Of a stretch of 64,000 nucleotides of DNA, positions 30,657-40,674 are shown in pieces. The notes under the pieces are model-generated. The model saw only the letters and a list, made by a program, of their open reading frames with translations. It did not search any database and had not been told where the DNA came from. Position numbers and translations under genes: made by a program. The DNA comes from Alloascoidea africana. Taxonomy: Eukaryota > Ascomycota > Alloascoideomycetes > Alloascoideales > Alloascoideaceae. How positions within the stretch are numbered: the first letter of the stretch is position 1; each line of letters begins with the position of its first letter. The DNA is taken from contig JAKTTT010000022.1 in NCBI GenBank assembly GCA_030581615.1, positions 248,001 through 312,000 on the forward strand, written 5' to 3'.

Positions 30657-33008
30657 TTAGTCCCAGGTTGTAGGTCCAAAAGTTTCCCCTTTTGCGACAT
30701 GATAGTATCTAACCGAGTCGTAATCCGCCGTGTTTTTCCAAACATTATTTCCCCACCAGCTTAACTTACCACCGGGGTATGTAACACACAAAAAGATGAC
30801 TACAGTGGCAATTGCAACACCAGATTCAATAGCCGCTGACAGTACATAGTTGTACTTGAGCCACCACTGTGTCCATTTGTTTCTGATATAGTAGTTAAAG
30901 AACCAACAGACTATGAACAGAGCTCCATAGTTTACACCTGTCGCAGGTGGGATGTTGCCGCTACTGTTGAAGAAAATTGGAGCGTTCATCTTACCATACC
31001 ACTTTTTGGGGAACTTTTTGTGAAGGACAAATGTCACCAATGGAGCTAACGCTCCGATCAAAAAGAAATACATGATTGCGTTGTACTTTTTTCCTGGCGA
31101 GAAAAGACGAGCTGGTCCAACAGCTCCCCAGATAATAGAAGCGTTGAAAATTGTTCGGCCAGAAGCACATGTAAAGCCATTCGATTGCGTTGGCGAACAA
31201 ACATCTTCAATGTTGAATCTCATCCATCTTTGGATACCCACATTCACTATGGATGCCAAAATTGTAGAATAAATCTGAATCCAAAATAAAACCCGTGGCG
31301 GGACTTTCATGTATTGGCCCAACTTCAAATCTCTTGAAAAATCGAGACCTTGGCGCATTGGAATGAAACCATAAAGCTTGACTAGCAGGTTGGCTAATGG
31401 CTTCCCATCCCAAATGTAACCACCAATGAGCTCGGTAATGATGTTCAATCCGACATGCTGATTACTGATTGCCTCCAACAAACCTTGAGGGATGTAGTTG
31501 ATCAAAGAGATGAGAATCGAAACAAGCATTCCCCAAACTGGCATTTGCATGTCCCAGATAGCAGGAAGAGCAAGAGATAATGCGAGAACAACAATGAATA
31601 AAACTCCATACCACCAATCGGGGACCTCTTTATATGCATTCATCAACTTCTTGTGAAAGTCTTCACCACCATGCTTTGCGTTCTTGAGTTTGTTCCAAAT
31701 GTCTTTCCCATGATACAGATAACAATGAACAAAAAGTGACGTCACTGCTGCAAAGTTAAGAGCATAGGACATTAGATACGAGAAAGGAACATAGAGGGGG
31801 GAATATTTGTGATATGCCTCTTCATCCAATGTCAATTGTGGGGTTAAAACTCTGCTGACGTTGTACTTGAGTGCAGAATTATCGAAAGTTGTTGACGACA
31901 ACATGGGCAGATACTTGGCATACCAAGTATTGGTGTAGTAAAGAATTGGCACTATTATCCAGAAAAAGAGAAAAACAGAGGCAAATGAGTTGCCAACCAC
32001 CCAAAACGGTGTACCCAATGGATACGACATTGCCTGTGTAATTTGAGTCCAGTCAAAAGTAATTGGGATTATACCCAACCCAGAGTTGTACCCAAAGAGC
32101 TGATTTACAACCACATTTTTAGGCGCAATCCAGCAAATCCAGGTGAAATAGGAAAGAGCGGTGAAAATAAAGCCAGGAAACCAGTAAAATACAAAAGAGA
32201 TGGCACCGCTGTAGAAAAAGAACCTATATCTTGAGATTGTCCATCCATTTATGTTTGATCTCGTCTTATCTCCGTGAATTGTTGTGAATAGGGTTGTGGA
32301 TATCAGTGTCTCTGGCCAGATCATGGCCGCCGGATAAACAATAAACCTTCTCGTCAGCCCTGCAAAGCCATAACCAAGCAACTGACTTGTCAAAACCAAC
32401 ACTATTTCATATCCAACCCCGAGGTCCTGGTTGTAGAAATTCGTTTGACCTAGTAGAATGTTCATGGCGTATGCACTTGAAGAGGTAAGAGACACGGCAA
32501 TTGTCAGTGTTGCATGCTCTTTCATGGAGTATGGGCCTGGGTTAAGATCAAACCATGCTCTCCAACCTTCCCCACCGAACAGTTTCTTATCGGGTAGCTT
32601 AGCGAGAGTTACTCCTATCGGGTATGATAGCAGCTGTGCGACGATAAACCCAATAGTCATAGTTGGGTATCTCAATGAGAAGAACACATTAACACCAGAA
32701 AAAACAATCACAAATACAGTTGTCATGACCCATGTTCGCCAATGATTAACTCGAATACTCGGATCATCTGTGTTGGGGACTGCAGCTCTAACTTCGGGGT
32801 ATGGTGAGTTGTCAGTTATGGTGAAATCAACGTCCTCTCGATAAACCTCTTGTTCCCCTTCAATGATTTCCTGTGAAAATGATGATGTAAGAAGCATTTT
32901 CTCGTCCGCTGCGACATCTTTACGGTCGTCATTTTTGTTGCTCTCATCTTGAGAGGTATCTGAAGGAGAGAGGTTCGCGCTAATGACGCCCTGATACTTA
33001 TCTGCCAT
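30657..33008 (-). CDS. Oligopeptide transporter, OPT family
   Basis: An OPT-family proton-coupled transporter of small peptides (Opt1/Opt2 class in yeasts). The start is set at 33008 (MADKYQGVISANL), giving 783 residues. The frame is open 25 codons more, but that ATG is only about 10 bases from a TATA box. The hydrophilic N-terminus leads to NHWRTWVMTTVFVIVFSGVNVFFSLRYP, the OPT opening. Other family segments are GFAGLTRRFIVYPAAMIWPETLISTTLF, GYNSGLGIIPITFDWTQ, IPQGLLEAISNQHVGLNIITELIGGYIW, and a final LCVTYPGGKLSWWGNNVW. There are about 14-16 membrane segments. It is intact. The preferred peptide cannot be predicted. Confidence 0.93.
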   Translation of the reverse strand: MADKYQGVISANLSPSDTSQDESNKNDDRKDVAADEKMLLTSSFSQEIIEGEQEVYREDVDFTITDNSPYPEVRAAVPNTDDPSIRVNHWRTWVMTTVFVIVFSGVNVFFSLRYPTMTIGFIVAQLLSYPIGVTLAKLPDKKLFGGEGWRAWFDLNPGPYSMKEHATLTIAVSLTSSSAYAMNILLGQTNFYNQDLGVGYEIVLVLTSQLLGYGFAGLTRRFIVYPAAMIWPETLISTTLFTTIHGDKTRSNINGWTISRYRFFFYSGAISFVFYWFPGFIFTALSYFTWICWIAPKNVVVNQLFGYNSGLGIIPITFDWTQITQAMSYPLGTPFWVVGNSFASVFLFFWIIVPILYYTNTWYAKYLPMLSSTTFDNSALKYNVSRVLTPQLTLDEEAYHKYSPLYVPFSYLMSYALNFAAVTSLFVHCYLYHGKDIWNKLKNAKHGGEDFHKKLMNAYKEVPDWWYGVLFIVVLALSLALPAIWDMQMPVWGMLVSILISLINYIPQGLLEAISNQHVGLNIITELIGGYIWDGKPLANLLVKLYGFIPMRQGLDFSRDLKLGQYMKVPPRVLFWIQIYSTILASIVNVGIQRWMRFNIEDVCSPTQSNGFTCASGRTIFNASIIWGAVGPARLFSPGKKYNAIMYFFLIGALAPLVTFVLHKKFPKKWYGKMNAPIFFNSSGNIPPATGVNYGALFIVCWFFNYYIRNKWTQWWLKYNYVLSAAIESGVAIATVVIFLCVTYPGGKLSWWGNNVWKNTADYDSVRYYHVAKGETFGPTTWD

Positions 33009-36000
33009 CTTTGGCCCTTTTCTGTTTAAGATGTTGACGAGAAGATGATGATTATGGGTAAAAAAAATTGGATAATTTTCCAAATCCTATTCTATTTATA
33101 CGATCTTATCTGGAAGACGAAGCATTCAAACCAAGACCTTTAAGTTTAAGCTTGAAAAGTTTAATGGTTCCCCTTACTGTACCAGGGCACGTTATCTTGC
33201 ACCATTCATAAGGCTTTAGATGATCATCATCACGATCAAACTACCTTTATTATCCTCGAATGGATTAATATCCATGCTAGAGTCGAGAATTTTAACTCAT
33301 TGAGACTCAAGCTTTGCCTTGTCTTGGCTTCGAAGATTTTACATAATAATCCATATGAAGGGAAAAACCCTCCGATAATTTAATAATCTCTGTGACGAAT
33401 CCCTTGGCGTCACTGACTATTGTTATAATGGATACTGAAGGGGTGATTTGTTTTTTGCTTTTGGCTAGGGTCCGTTCTTGCAACTGATCTGACGCAATCA
33501 GCTATTGGAGATTACGATATTTTCTAAGGATGTTTCTGTGATTTGCAACAATCAGGTTTTTCAGAAGCAGCAAAGTTTCCTTTATTACAATGCAACCTGG
33601 GTTTTTTCTCGGATGGATAAGCAGAGAATAACTTTATAGATGTGGTAATAATGGCCCGCATACTTCCAACAAAAGTAATAATGTGCTTCATGCATAGAAG
33701 TGCCTGTGGACCTACGCATGAGAGGTTGTAAAAGAATTATTTGCAACACCTTTTTTCAATCCTAGTGTTCCACAATAATCCCAACATTATCCATATAGAA
33801 CTAGTGCTAAAGTAAACGAGGCTGATCAAGTTTGCCACTATAATATCATAGCGCTAGGAGAGGTTAGCCTGGTATAGTGTTCTCTGAAGATAAAGACTTG
33901 TTTGCTTGAGCACAATTTTAGCGTAGTTTAAGTTATAAGACAAACGAATTGTTCTTGGAAAGAATGCTTAACTCAAATGCGAATTTCCCTAGAAATGAGA
34001 ATGCCTGGGGCAAAGCAGGGAATATTTTATTCAAACTAATTGAATCAATCCATATCAATTTCTATTTATCATCATGCAATTTGCTTTGTGTAAATACCCT
34101 CCTCCTAAGAGGATCAAAGGACCTCAAAAAAAAATCGTCATTTGTTCGACTTTATCTTTTTTTATTAGCTTTTCCTGTTTCTATTGAGGTCTCAAGAAGC
34201 GTTCGACACTTTAATCTTTAGCACGCTGTAGACTAATGAGTATTTATCGTCAGTCTGCGGTAGTATAAAACGACAAATGTATCTTCAAACTATTTTTTCA
34301 CCTTTGTCGAGTTTTAGTTTCTTCAAGTCGTTCTTTAAACCACCCCGAAGCATTGAACTGGGCTTATCTTTGAGTTTACGATGCATCCCCATTAAAACTG
34401 TGTGAATAAAGAACAAAAGGTGATGGCACATGCTCTTTAAACAGTAAACTTGTTTAATTGAAAGCTTAGTTTCTTGAACCCCGGAATATACAGGAAACAA
34501 AGGTCAAATTATCGTAAAAACGCTAAGTAGCGAGTATTTTTTCAAACTTGTGCCAAATCTAAACCTATGTCGGAAATCTGTCGCTTCTACTTTGGACTTG
34601 TGGTGGTGACGACATACGAACATTCAACTCTCGTTTCAAATTTGAAGACTAGCATCTGGATATGCTACCGTATTCACTCTCAACTTCCAGAAATCTGGAA
34701 TCGAACCGATTCCTAAATTCCACCTCAAAACTAGAAAGGAAGTTTTTAGAAGTAGACCAATTTGAGGCGGTGCTCGCTGATTCTGACTCAGAACAGAACT
34801 AACACTTGAATAATAACATACTCCTATGGTATGAGGTAAAAGTCAGACATTTTTAAGCATTCTGTTGGTATCATCCTCTAAAATTGATATAGTTGTGCTT
34901 TATCCCAGGATAACAGCTTTGAAGTTCTGAACAAATATTTTGTGAATCAAGCTTTAGTTTCTGGCAAACACACGACATGTAAAAGGCAGCAAATCTCAAT
35001 ATTTCTAGCTGGCGAATAAGCCCCTTTTCACTTCATATAGAGGGAGGTTTGGTTTGGGCTCAGCGTGCTACTTTTCAGAAATACATCATGGTATGGCTGA
35101 GAATTTTAACACCTCTTGCAAACATTCGAATGCTCCTGTTTTCTTGCACTTGATTTCCAGCACCATTTGTCAATTCGAAGTGAGAGAGGTGGGCATCACT
35201 GCAGTTCAGTTTTCCGCAATTCTATTATGTAGAATGTGGCTTTGTCAAGTGTAAATCATATCTAGTCTTGTCCTAAGATATCACACAAACTTTTTGGTCG
35301 GATACAGCATTTTAAACAAAGTGAAATCATTCTTATCTAATAATGGTAAATATTGGGGATTTTAACCCGAGATAGACGTGAGAGTTTTCTTATATATTAA
35401 AGAAACATTCAACATACAATGACATCCCTTTAAGCTTGAGAGATTGTAATCCATCCATTGATGGGTTGCCAAGCATCCTCCAAAGAGAATTTTTTCTGTC
35501 GGGAATACCAGAGCCGTTACCAGGAACTCTGGCATTTAAATAGCTTCAGACTTTTTTAGTCTTGGGATCATCCCAAACACGAGTCAGCTTAGTTTCTATG
35601 CATCAAGCGCCATTTATCTACCCCAAGATACGGGGCTGTCTGGCCTCATTTAAAAGGAAGCTTTGTTATAGATAAATATTCACACCCAACGGCCACACCA
35701 TCGGTATAAATAACTACGTGTTCCCCCATCTAAAGGGGGAGATTGGAAAAGAAGGATACCTATTCCTAGCTATCCCCAAAATTGAAAAACTAACGACATC
35801 TTTTGCCGCTTCATCACTTGAGATGTCTACTTCCGAGACTTAGATTACCCTTACGACTTCATCCTCAAGACGACCAAGTTCAAGAAAGCATAAGCCATGA
35901 ACACACTGACTCTGTCTGTCCAGGTTTCATTGTTATCCCTGAAAAAAAATGAAGTTACCACATCAGCAACTTCAAGACCATCTACTAATGTAACAAAGAC

Positions 36001-36455
36001 ACTGTTCACATCACAATGAAAAATCCAACAGCTGATAAAAACTCTATTGTACGATAATACTGGATGACTACTGTCGTTACCTAACATGAATTTTACTATA
36101 GCTTATATTCAGGTCCATAGGCAACACTACCTGGCTATAGAAACGAGGTAGTGGTGGATGTTCAAAAACACAAAGCAAAGCATTTGATTGTTTTGTGGGG
36201 TGCTGTAAGCTGGTCAAAGAGCACACTCTTTAACTGGTGCCAGTTGTGACTCTTCAATGAAATCACAAGTATCTATTTGATGTAGCAAACTTTTATTTGA
36301 ACCTTCAAAATACAATCCAGAAATTCCCAATTCCTTAAATAAAATAGCAGAATGGGTTAGATAATTTTGCTCTATCTACATTATGAATAGCGGTGGTGAG
36401 TGAATATGTAAAACATTAACAGTGGGGTAAGTAATCAAATATAAAACATTGGTCA
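33009..36455. other. Longest gene-poor region (about 3.4 kb)
   Basis: No full gene could be supported. It holds the OPT promoter at its left edge. A short minus-strand stretch at 35851-35938 reads like the last exon of a protein (see findings). A B-box-like word at 34698-34712 lacks a partner A box and stem, so no tRNA is called. I see no mobile-element relic, but diverged elements or a non-coding RNA cannot be excluded by eye. Confidence 0.4.
33093..33100 (-). promoter_or_regulatory. TATA box of the OPT gene
   Basis: TATAAATA on the minus strand, about 85 bases upstream of the chosen ATG at 33008. This position decides against the more distal ATG at 33083. Confidence 0.6.
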
Positions 36456-39428
36456 TCAGCGTGCGAACCTTCTGCGTATTAGCTGTTTTCGTATCTGTCG
36501 TCTAGCTTTTGCTTCATCATAATGATCAAAGGCATATTGAATGCGAGTATGCCTTGATAGTAGTGCTCTTTCTGATTCCCCTTTATTCTTGGTAGGATCA
36601 GAGCTTACAATGTACTCCACATACTTTTTAACTTCCTTTCGAAGTACGTTAAAAGTTTGAGCTGTTAGGTACAAGGGGAGTGCCTTTATTTTGTTAGGAG
36701 GTTCGACATTCTTCTTCCTATAGGCACGCATTATTCTCAAAACAATGTAACCTCTTATAAGTTTCTTATTGACAAAATCTAGTCCTTGATGAAATGTGGT
36801 CGGATTTGTGAGGAGCAGTTCTGCGATACAGTTAAGATTGGCGTTTATCGGCCGATGGTTCTCATCTTGTAGTGTCTGCAATAGAGGCAAGAGACTCGAT
36901 ATTTGACCTGTGTATGCCAGCTGTTTAAACTTGTAATCCACAACGCCAGCCAATGCCAATCGGTATCTTTTCGCCTGTTTGTAATTTCCATCGGCGTCTT
37001 GAACATAGCGCTCTCGCACCACATGCATGATTCCATCCCAGGCCGCAGCCACGTTGTCCCATTCCCCAGCTTCGCCAAATACAACCATGACTGCTTTGAG
37101 TAGGCCTAGTTTATCGTCTGGGTTAGACAAGTTGGCACCCATATACATGTTGATGACCTCTTGGCTTGAGCTGAACCTTCCCCGTTTAGCTAAGTACCTC
37201 AAGCTTTGGGTAAACAAAAATGGTGGCGGTTCATTCCTAGCTATATTCTTGGAACTGAGATCAATTCGTTTTTCTCCTGTGTCTATCAATGATTTCAATA
37301 ACTCTGTAGCAATGTTGCTGCCTCCTTCTATTTGCAAATCCTTGTTCACTTGAGCCCGTATTAATTGTGCTTTACAAAGATATGAAGGCTCAATGCCTAG
37401 GCTTAGCATATCATCAAACAATTTGACAACCTGGTCGATATCTTTTCGATCATTTAGGTGATTCATCAGCATTGTAAAATGATGGCTTGTAACTAAAGGT
37501 TTGCCTGATTCGTTTGGTTCTGAAAGCTCTTTGACAAGTTCAATCGCATCATCTAGCCTCCCAGCTTGACCCAGAAGGTCAATCATTGCAGCATACCACT
37601 GCGGACCAATAACAACATCCAGTTCTTTGACTATATTATAAATCTGGAATGCATTCGAAAACTGGTTTCTTCTTGTGTAGGATTGTAAAAGAATGGTGTA
37701 CGACTCGATTGATGGTTCCAAATTAGCAGCTATTATCTCGTCAAATACCTCCACAACTTCTTCATATTCCTGGGCCTGGTAGTAAGCAGTCATTAGACAA
37801 TTATACGCTATAACGTCTGGCGTAATTGCGCACTTCTTCATCCACTCAAATACTTTGCGAGCATTCAAATGATCATAAGACTTGGCACACGTTGAAATAA
37901 CCGTTGTAAACATCTCAATATTTGCCAGGTTCTCCTTTTGCAATTTCTGTAAAAGCTTCATCGATTGGTTAAAGTCGTGTGCATCTCCAAATGATTTAAG
38001 TAAGATCACATATATCGATTCATCTGGTCGTAGGTCGTACTCTTTCAGCTTATCAAACCATTCTTTAACACCTTCTGGATCACCCCGAAGCTGTCTAGCT
38101 TTCATCATGGCCAAAATTGTGGTTCTGGAGGGTAGCATATTTCTGTCTATCAGTTGTTCCCATAGCAAGTCAACCAGATCTACATCTCCCCTTTCAGCGA
38201 TTATGTTCATTACGATTCCATAATGAACAATGTTTGGCAGATCTCCTTTTCCAAACAAACCTTCAAATTCATTTTGCATGCCTTTCCAGTCCAGTGTTCT
38301 ACCATAGCCCTGAAGCACAGCATCAAATTGGTAATTCTCATGCAAATTCTCGTTCTGTAAGTAAATATTCAAAGCTTCCTGTGGCTTATTTAGCCGTATT
38401 AAACATCTCAATGTGTATGAAAGATCACTGGGTATTTTTCTGTCGTGGTATTTTAGCTCCCAAAGTTTGACCACCAGGCCATTTCTCTTCTGGAGCATAA
38501 AGTAACGTATTCCATATGATATAGCCACGCCTCCTAGTACTCTGTTGGTCTCTTGAAAGCTGGTAAGCAGGTTCAGTGCACTCTTGGATGCTTTGAAAAT
38601 ACTTGCTAGTATATTGTACTCGTCATTACGAAAAATCTGAATCTTATCTGATCCATGAAGTTGATACACTACTTTGGACCAAACTTCTAGGGCTTCTTTG
38701 GTCATTGTTCTCTTCAGCAGCTCTTTAACAGACAACTCTAATACACTGAGAGTATCCCCTGGTCTTGTATTCACAAGCTCCATCAGTAAATCTTCGATTT
38801 TCTTGTAAGCCTGTTCATCATAACCATACCCAACCTTGAAAAAGGATAGCACTCTGTATTTCAAATGTATGCTTTTTATTTCTGAGAGGGGGGCAGAATC
38901 GTATATCAATTGTAACAGATCAGCAACATCTTTCCGTGAATTGCAACGCTCGGCAAAAACAATAACATCTTGTCGATTTTCCGATTCAAAAACATTACGC
39001 TCTTCCAATGGCAGACTATGAGACTTTATCCATATCTTCTTGATATCGCTTATTGTTTCAGCAGTAGGAAGACTTGAACGAGCCATGGTCAATTCACGAA
39101 ATAAGCTCTGGAAGCTGGAGGATCTATGAAAGGCTTGCACTTCAACGTTGGAATCGGTGGAATCTGTTTTACACCGTATCTGATTCGAAGGAAAACTAAT
39201 AGTTGGAAACCTGAAATGTTTGCCCTCTGGCGTGAAGGTTCCATTGGTGATTTTGCTTCTTCTAATCCACATAAGCAGTTCAGGCGGGAATATACTACTT
39301 TTTTGTGTCATTGAAACCAACTTGGTCGCGTTGCTGTGATGAATGAGCCATCGTATTGATTCTGCTCTCCTTTGAATAGATATCCCTGATGTGAAGGAGA
39401 ACTGGTACAATCCCATGATAACCCTCAC
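36456..39428 (-). CDS. Mitochondrial pentatricopeptide-repeat protein (Pet309/CYA5-like?)
   Basis: A 990-residue PPR protein, almost certainly a mitochondrial RNA-binding factor. The N-terminal 40 or so residues are basic and hydroxylated with few acids, as in import presequences. From about residue 190 to 720 there are many degenerate 35-residue helix pairs. Good examples are ITPDVIAYNCLMTAYYQAQE, LEPSIESYTILLQSYTRRNQ, and WYAAMIDLLGQAGRLDDAIELV. The C-terminal 150 residues lack clear repeats and end in a very basic helix (RRQIRKQLIRRRFAR). Length and repeat density resemble the COX1 mRNA activator Pet309/Neurospora cya-5, but PPR proteins diverge fast and the name is tentative. No intron is seen. 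It is divergent from FYV7. Confidence 0.75.
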   Translation of the reverse strand: MRVIMGLYQFSFTSGISIQRRAESIRWLIHHSNATKLVSMTQKSSIFPPELLMWIRRSKITNGTFTPEGKHFRFPTISFPSNQIRCKTDSTDSNVEVQAFHRSSSFQSLFRELTMARSSLPTAETISDIKKIWIKSHSLPLEERNVFESENRQDVIVFAERCNSRKDVADLLQLIYDSAPLSEIKSIHLKYRVLSFFKVGYGYDEQAYKKIEDLLMELVNTRPGDTLSVLELSVKELLKRTMTKEALEVWSKVVYQLHGSDKIQIFRNDEYNILASIFKASKSALNLLTSFQETNRVLGGVAISYGIRYFMLQKRNGLVVKLWELKYHDRKIPSDLSYTLRCLIRLNKPQEALNIYLQNENLHENYQFDAVLQGYGRTLDWKGMQNEFEGLFGKGDLPNIVHYGIVMNIIAERGDVDLVDLLWEQLIDRNMLPSRTTILAMMKARQLRGDPEGVKEWFDKLKEYDLRPDESIYVILLKSFGDAHDFNQSMKLLQKLQKENLANIEMFTTVISTCAKSYDHLNARKVFEWMKKCAITPDVIAYNCLMTAYYQAQEYEEVVEVFDEIIAANLEPSIESYTILLQSYTRRNQFSNAFQIYNIVKELDVVIGPQWYAAMIDLLGQAGRLDDAIELVKELSEPNESGKPLVTSHHFTMLMNHLNDRKDIDQVVKLFDDMLSLGIEPSYLCKAQLIRAQVNKDLQIEGGSNIATELLKSLIDTGEKRIDLSSKNIARNEPPPFLFTQSLRYLAKRGRFSSSQEVINMYMGANLSNPDDKLGLLKAVMVVFGEAGEWDNVAAAWDGIMHVVRERYVQDADGNYKQAKRYRLALAGVVDYKFKQLAYTGQISSLLPLLQTLQDENHRPINANLNCIAELLLTNPTTFHQGLDFVNKKLIRGYIVLRIMRAYRKKNVEPPNKIKALPLYLTAQTFNVLRKEVKKYVEYIVSSDPTKNKGESERALLSRHTRIQYAFDHYDEAKARRQIRKQLIRRRFAR

Positions 39429-39854
39429 TATGCTTGAAGTGTTCTCTTGGTGCTGTCCCCAACTAGTACGATTTGCTCGAGTCTAGCAACGTCATAGATC
39501 ACTCTTTACCCTTTATGCTTGATGTCAGTGGTGTCCGACTCAAGATCTGTATACCTTTTTCGAAGGCTAATAATTGGCCCAAACCTGCACGCTGTGACAA
39601 TGCCTTTTACCAGGAGAGACGGGTCTGATGAATATGTACAGTAATACCAAACCACGGTAGGGGACCCTCTTAACTAGCAATAGTCCTTAATTAGTTAGGA
39701 AAATGTGACAACTGACAATAAGACCTTCACAAACCGAAAAGTTTTGGCCATCAAAATCTTCATAATCGTAACAGTTTCAACCACGTGATGTGCTGATTCT
39801 CTTTTTTTTTCCGTCTCGCGGCGGACCTCTCATCACAATCATCTAAAGCTAAAA
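39429..39854. promoter_or_regulatory. PPR/FYV7 bidirectional promoter region
   Basis: A 426-base spacer between divergent starts. No TATA box is assigned. No other gene is seen. Confidence 0.4.
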
Positions 39855-40443
39855 ATGGGACTGGGCCAGCAACGCGGAGGCCCTCATGGCGCTCATAAGC
39901 ACAAGTCCAAGTATTCTGGGTCCTCTTATGACCGGAGCAGTAAGTACGGTTTAGTATTATAAACATTGGTTCAGTTCCTAACACTTTGTTTCCACAATTT
40001 TCTTAGAGGCCGAAATTCAGCGGATGATAAACCATAAGAAGAATCTCGAAAGAGCATATCGCCGAATGTTAAAGAAAGAGGGCTACGAAGTACCTGAAAC
40101 CGAAGCATCAAACCAAAAGCCAAACACAGACTCGAATGTAGAAAGAAAACCAATGACCGGAAAGGAGCGAGCACAACACATCAAGGAGGCAAAGAAGCTA
40201 AAAAAGGAGAACGCTAGAAAGCTGAGAGAGGCTAGGCAAAATAAGAAAGATGTACAGCAAGAGAAAGAAAGGAAACGAAAAGAGGGTGAGGCCAAGCGTG
40301 AGGCCAGGAAAAGGGAGTACTTGGAGAAAGAGAAGCAAAGGGAAATTCAGCGGAAACGAGCTTTGACCAAAACTCATTCAGGACAACCTTTGATGGGGCC
40401 TAGGATAAACAATCTGCTCGACAAGATCAAGAATTTGGATTAG
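39855..40443 (+). CDS. FYV7: rRNA-processing protein Fyv7
   Basis: Fyv7 is a small nucleolar protein needed for 35S pre-rRNA processing and 40S maturation. Exon 1 (39855-39939) and exon 2 (40007-40443) join across a 67-nt intron with a GTAAGT donor and a CCTAAC branch, giving 173 residues. After a Gly/His/Lys-rich start, the splice creates RSKAEIQRMINHKKNLERAYRRMLKKEGYEVPE, matching Fyv7's conserved N-terminal block. A long charged coiled-coil-like helix follows. The ending TKTHSGQPLMGPRINNLLDKIKNLD matches TRTGQPLMGPKIEDLLDKIK of yeast Fyv7. Starting at the ATG 40024 would lose the conserved lead, so the spliced form is preferred. Confidence 0.92.
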
Positions 40444-40674
40444 CTTGTTTGCCAGCTACGCTAAGCTATTACTCATTGGACATTTCATTCTTTCTGTAGG
40501 CATTTCAGTTTTTTTCTTTTAGTAAGTTCGTCGCATATATCATACTTGAACAGTATTGTATTATTATCAAAATGAAGGCCAAGTAATGTGCATCAAAGTT
40601 TGGTGAAAAGTATATATCTAAATAATCATTTACAAAACAGCCTTTTCTCACCACTATATACAAAATGATAGCAC

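Noticed and set aside
34698-34712. GGTTCGATTCC B-box on the minus strand
   Set aside because: The T-stem does not pair and no A-box or acceptor stem lies at the right distance.
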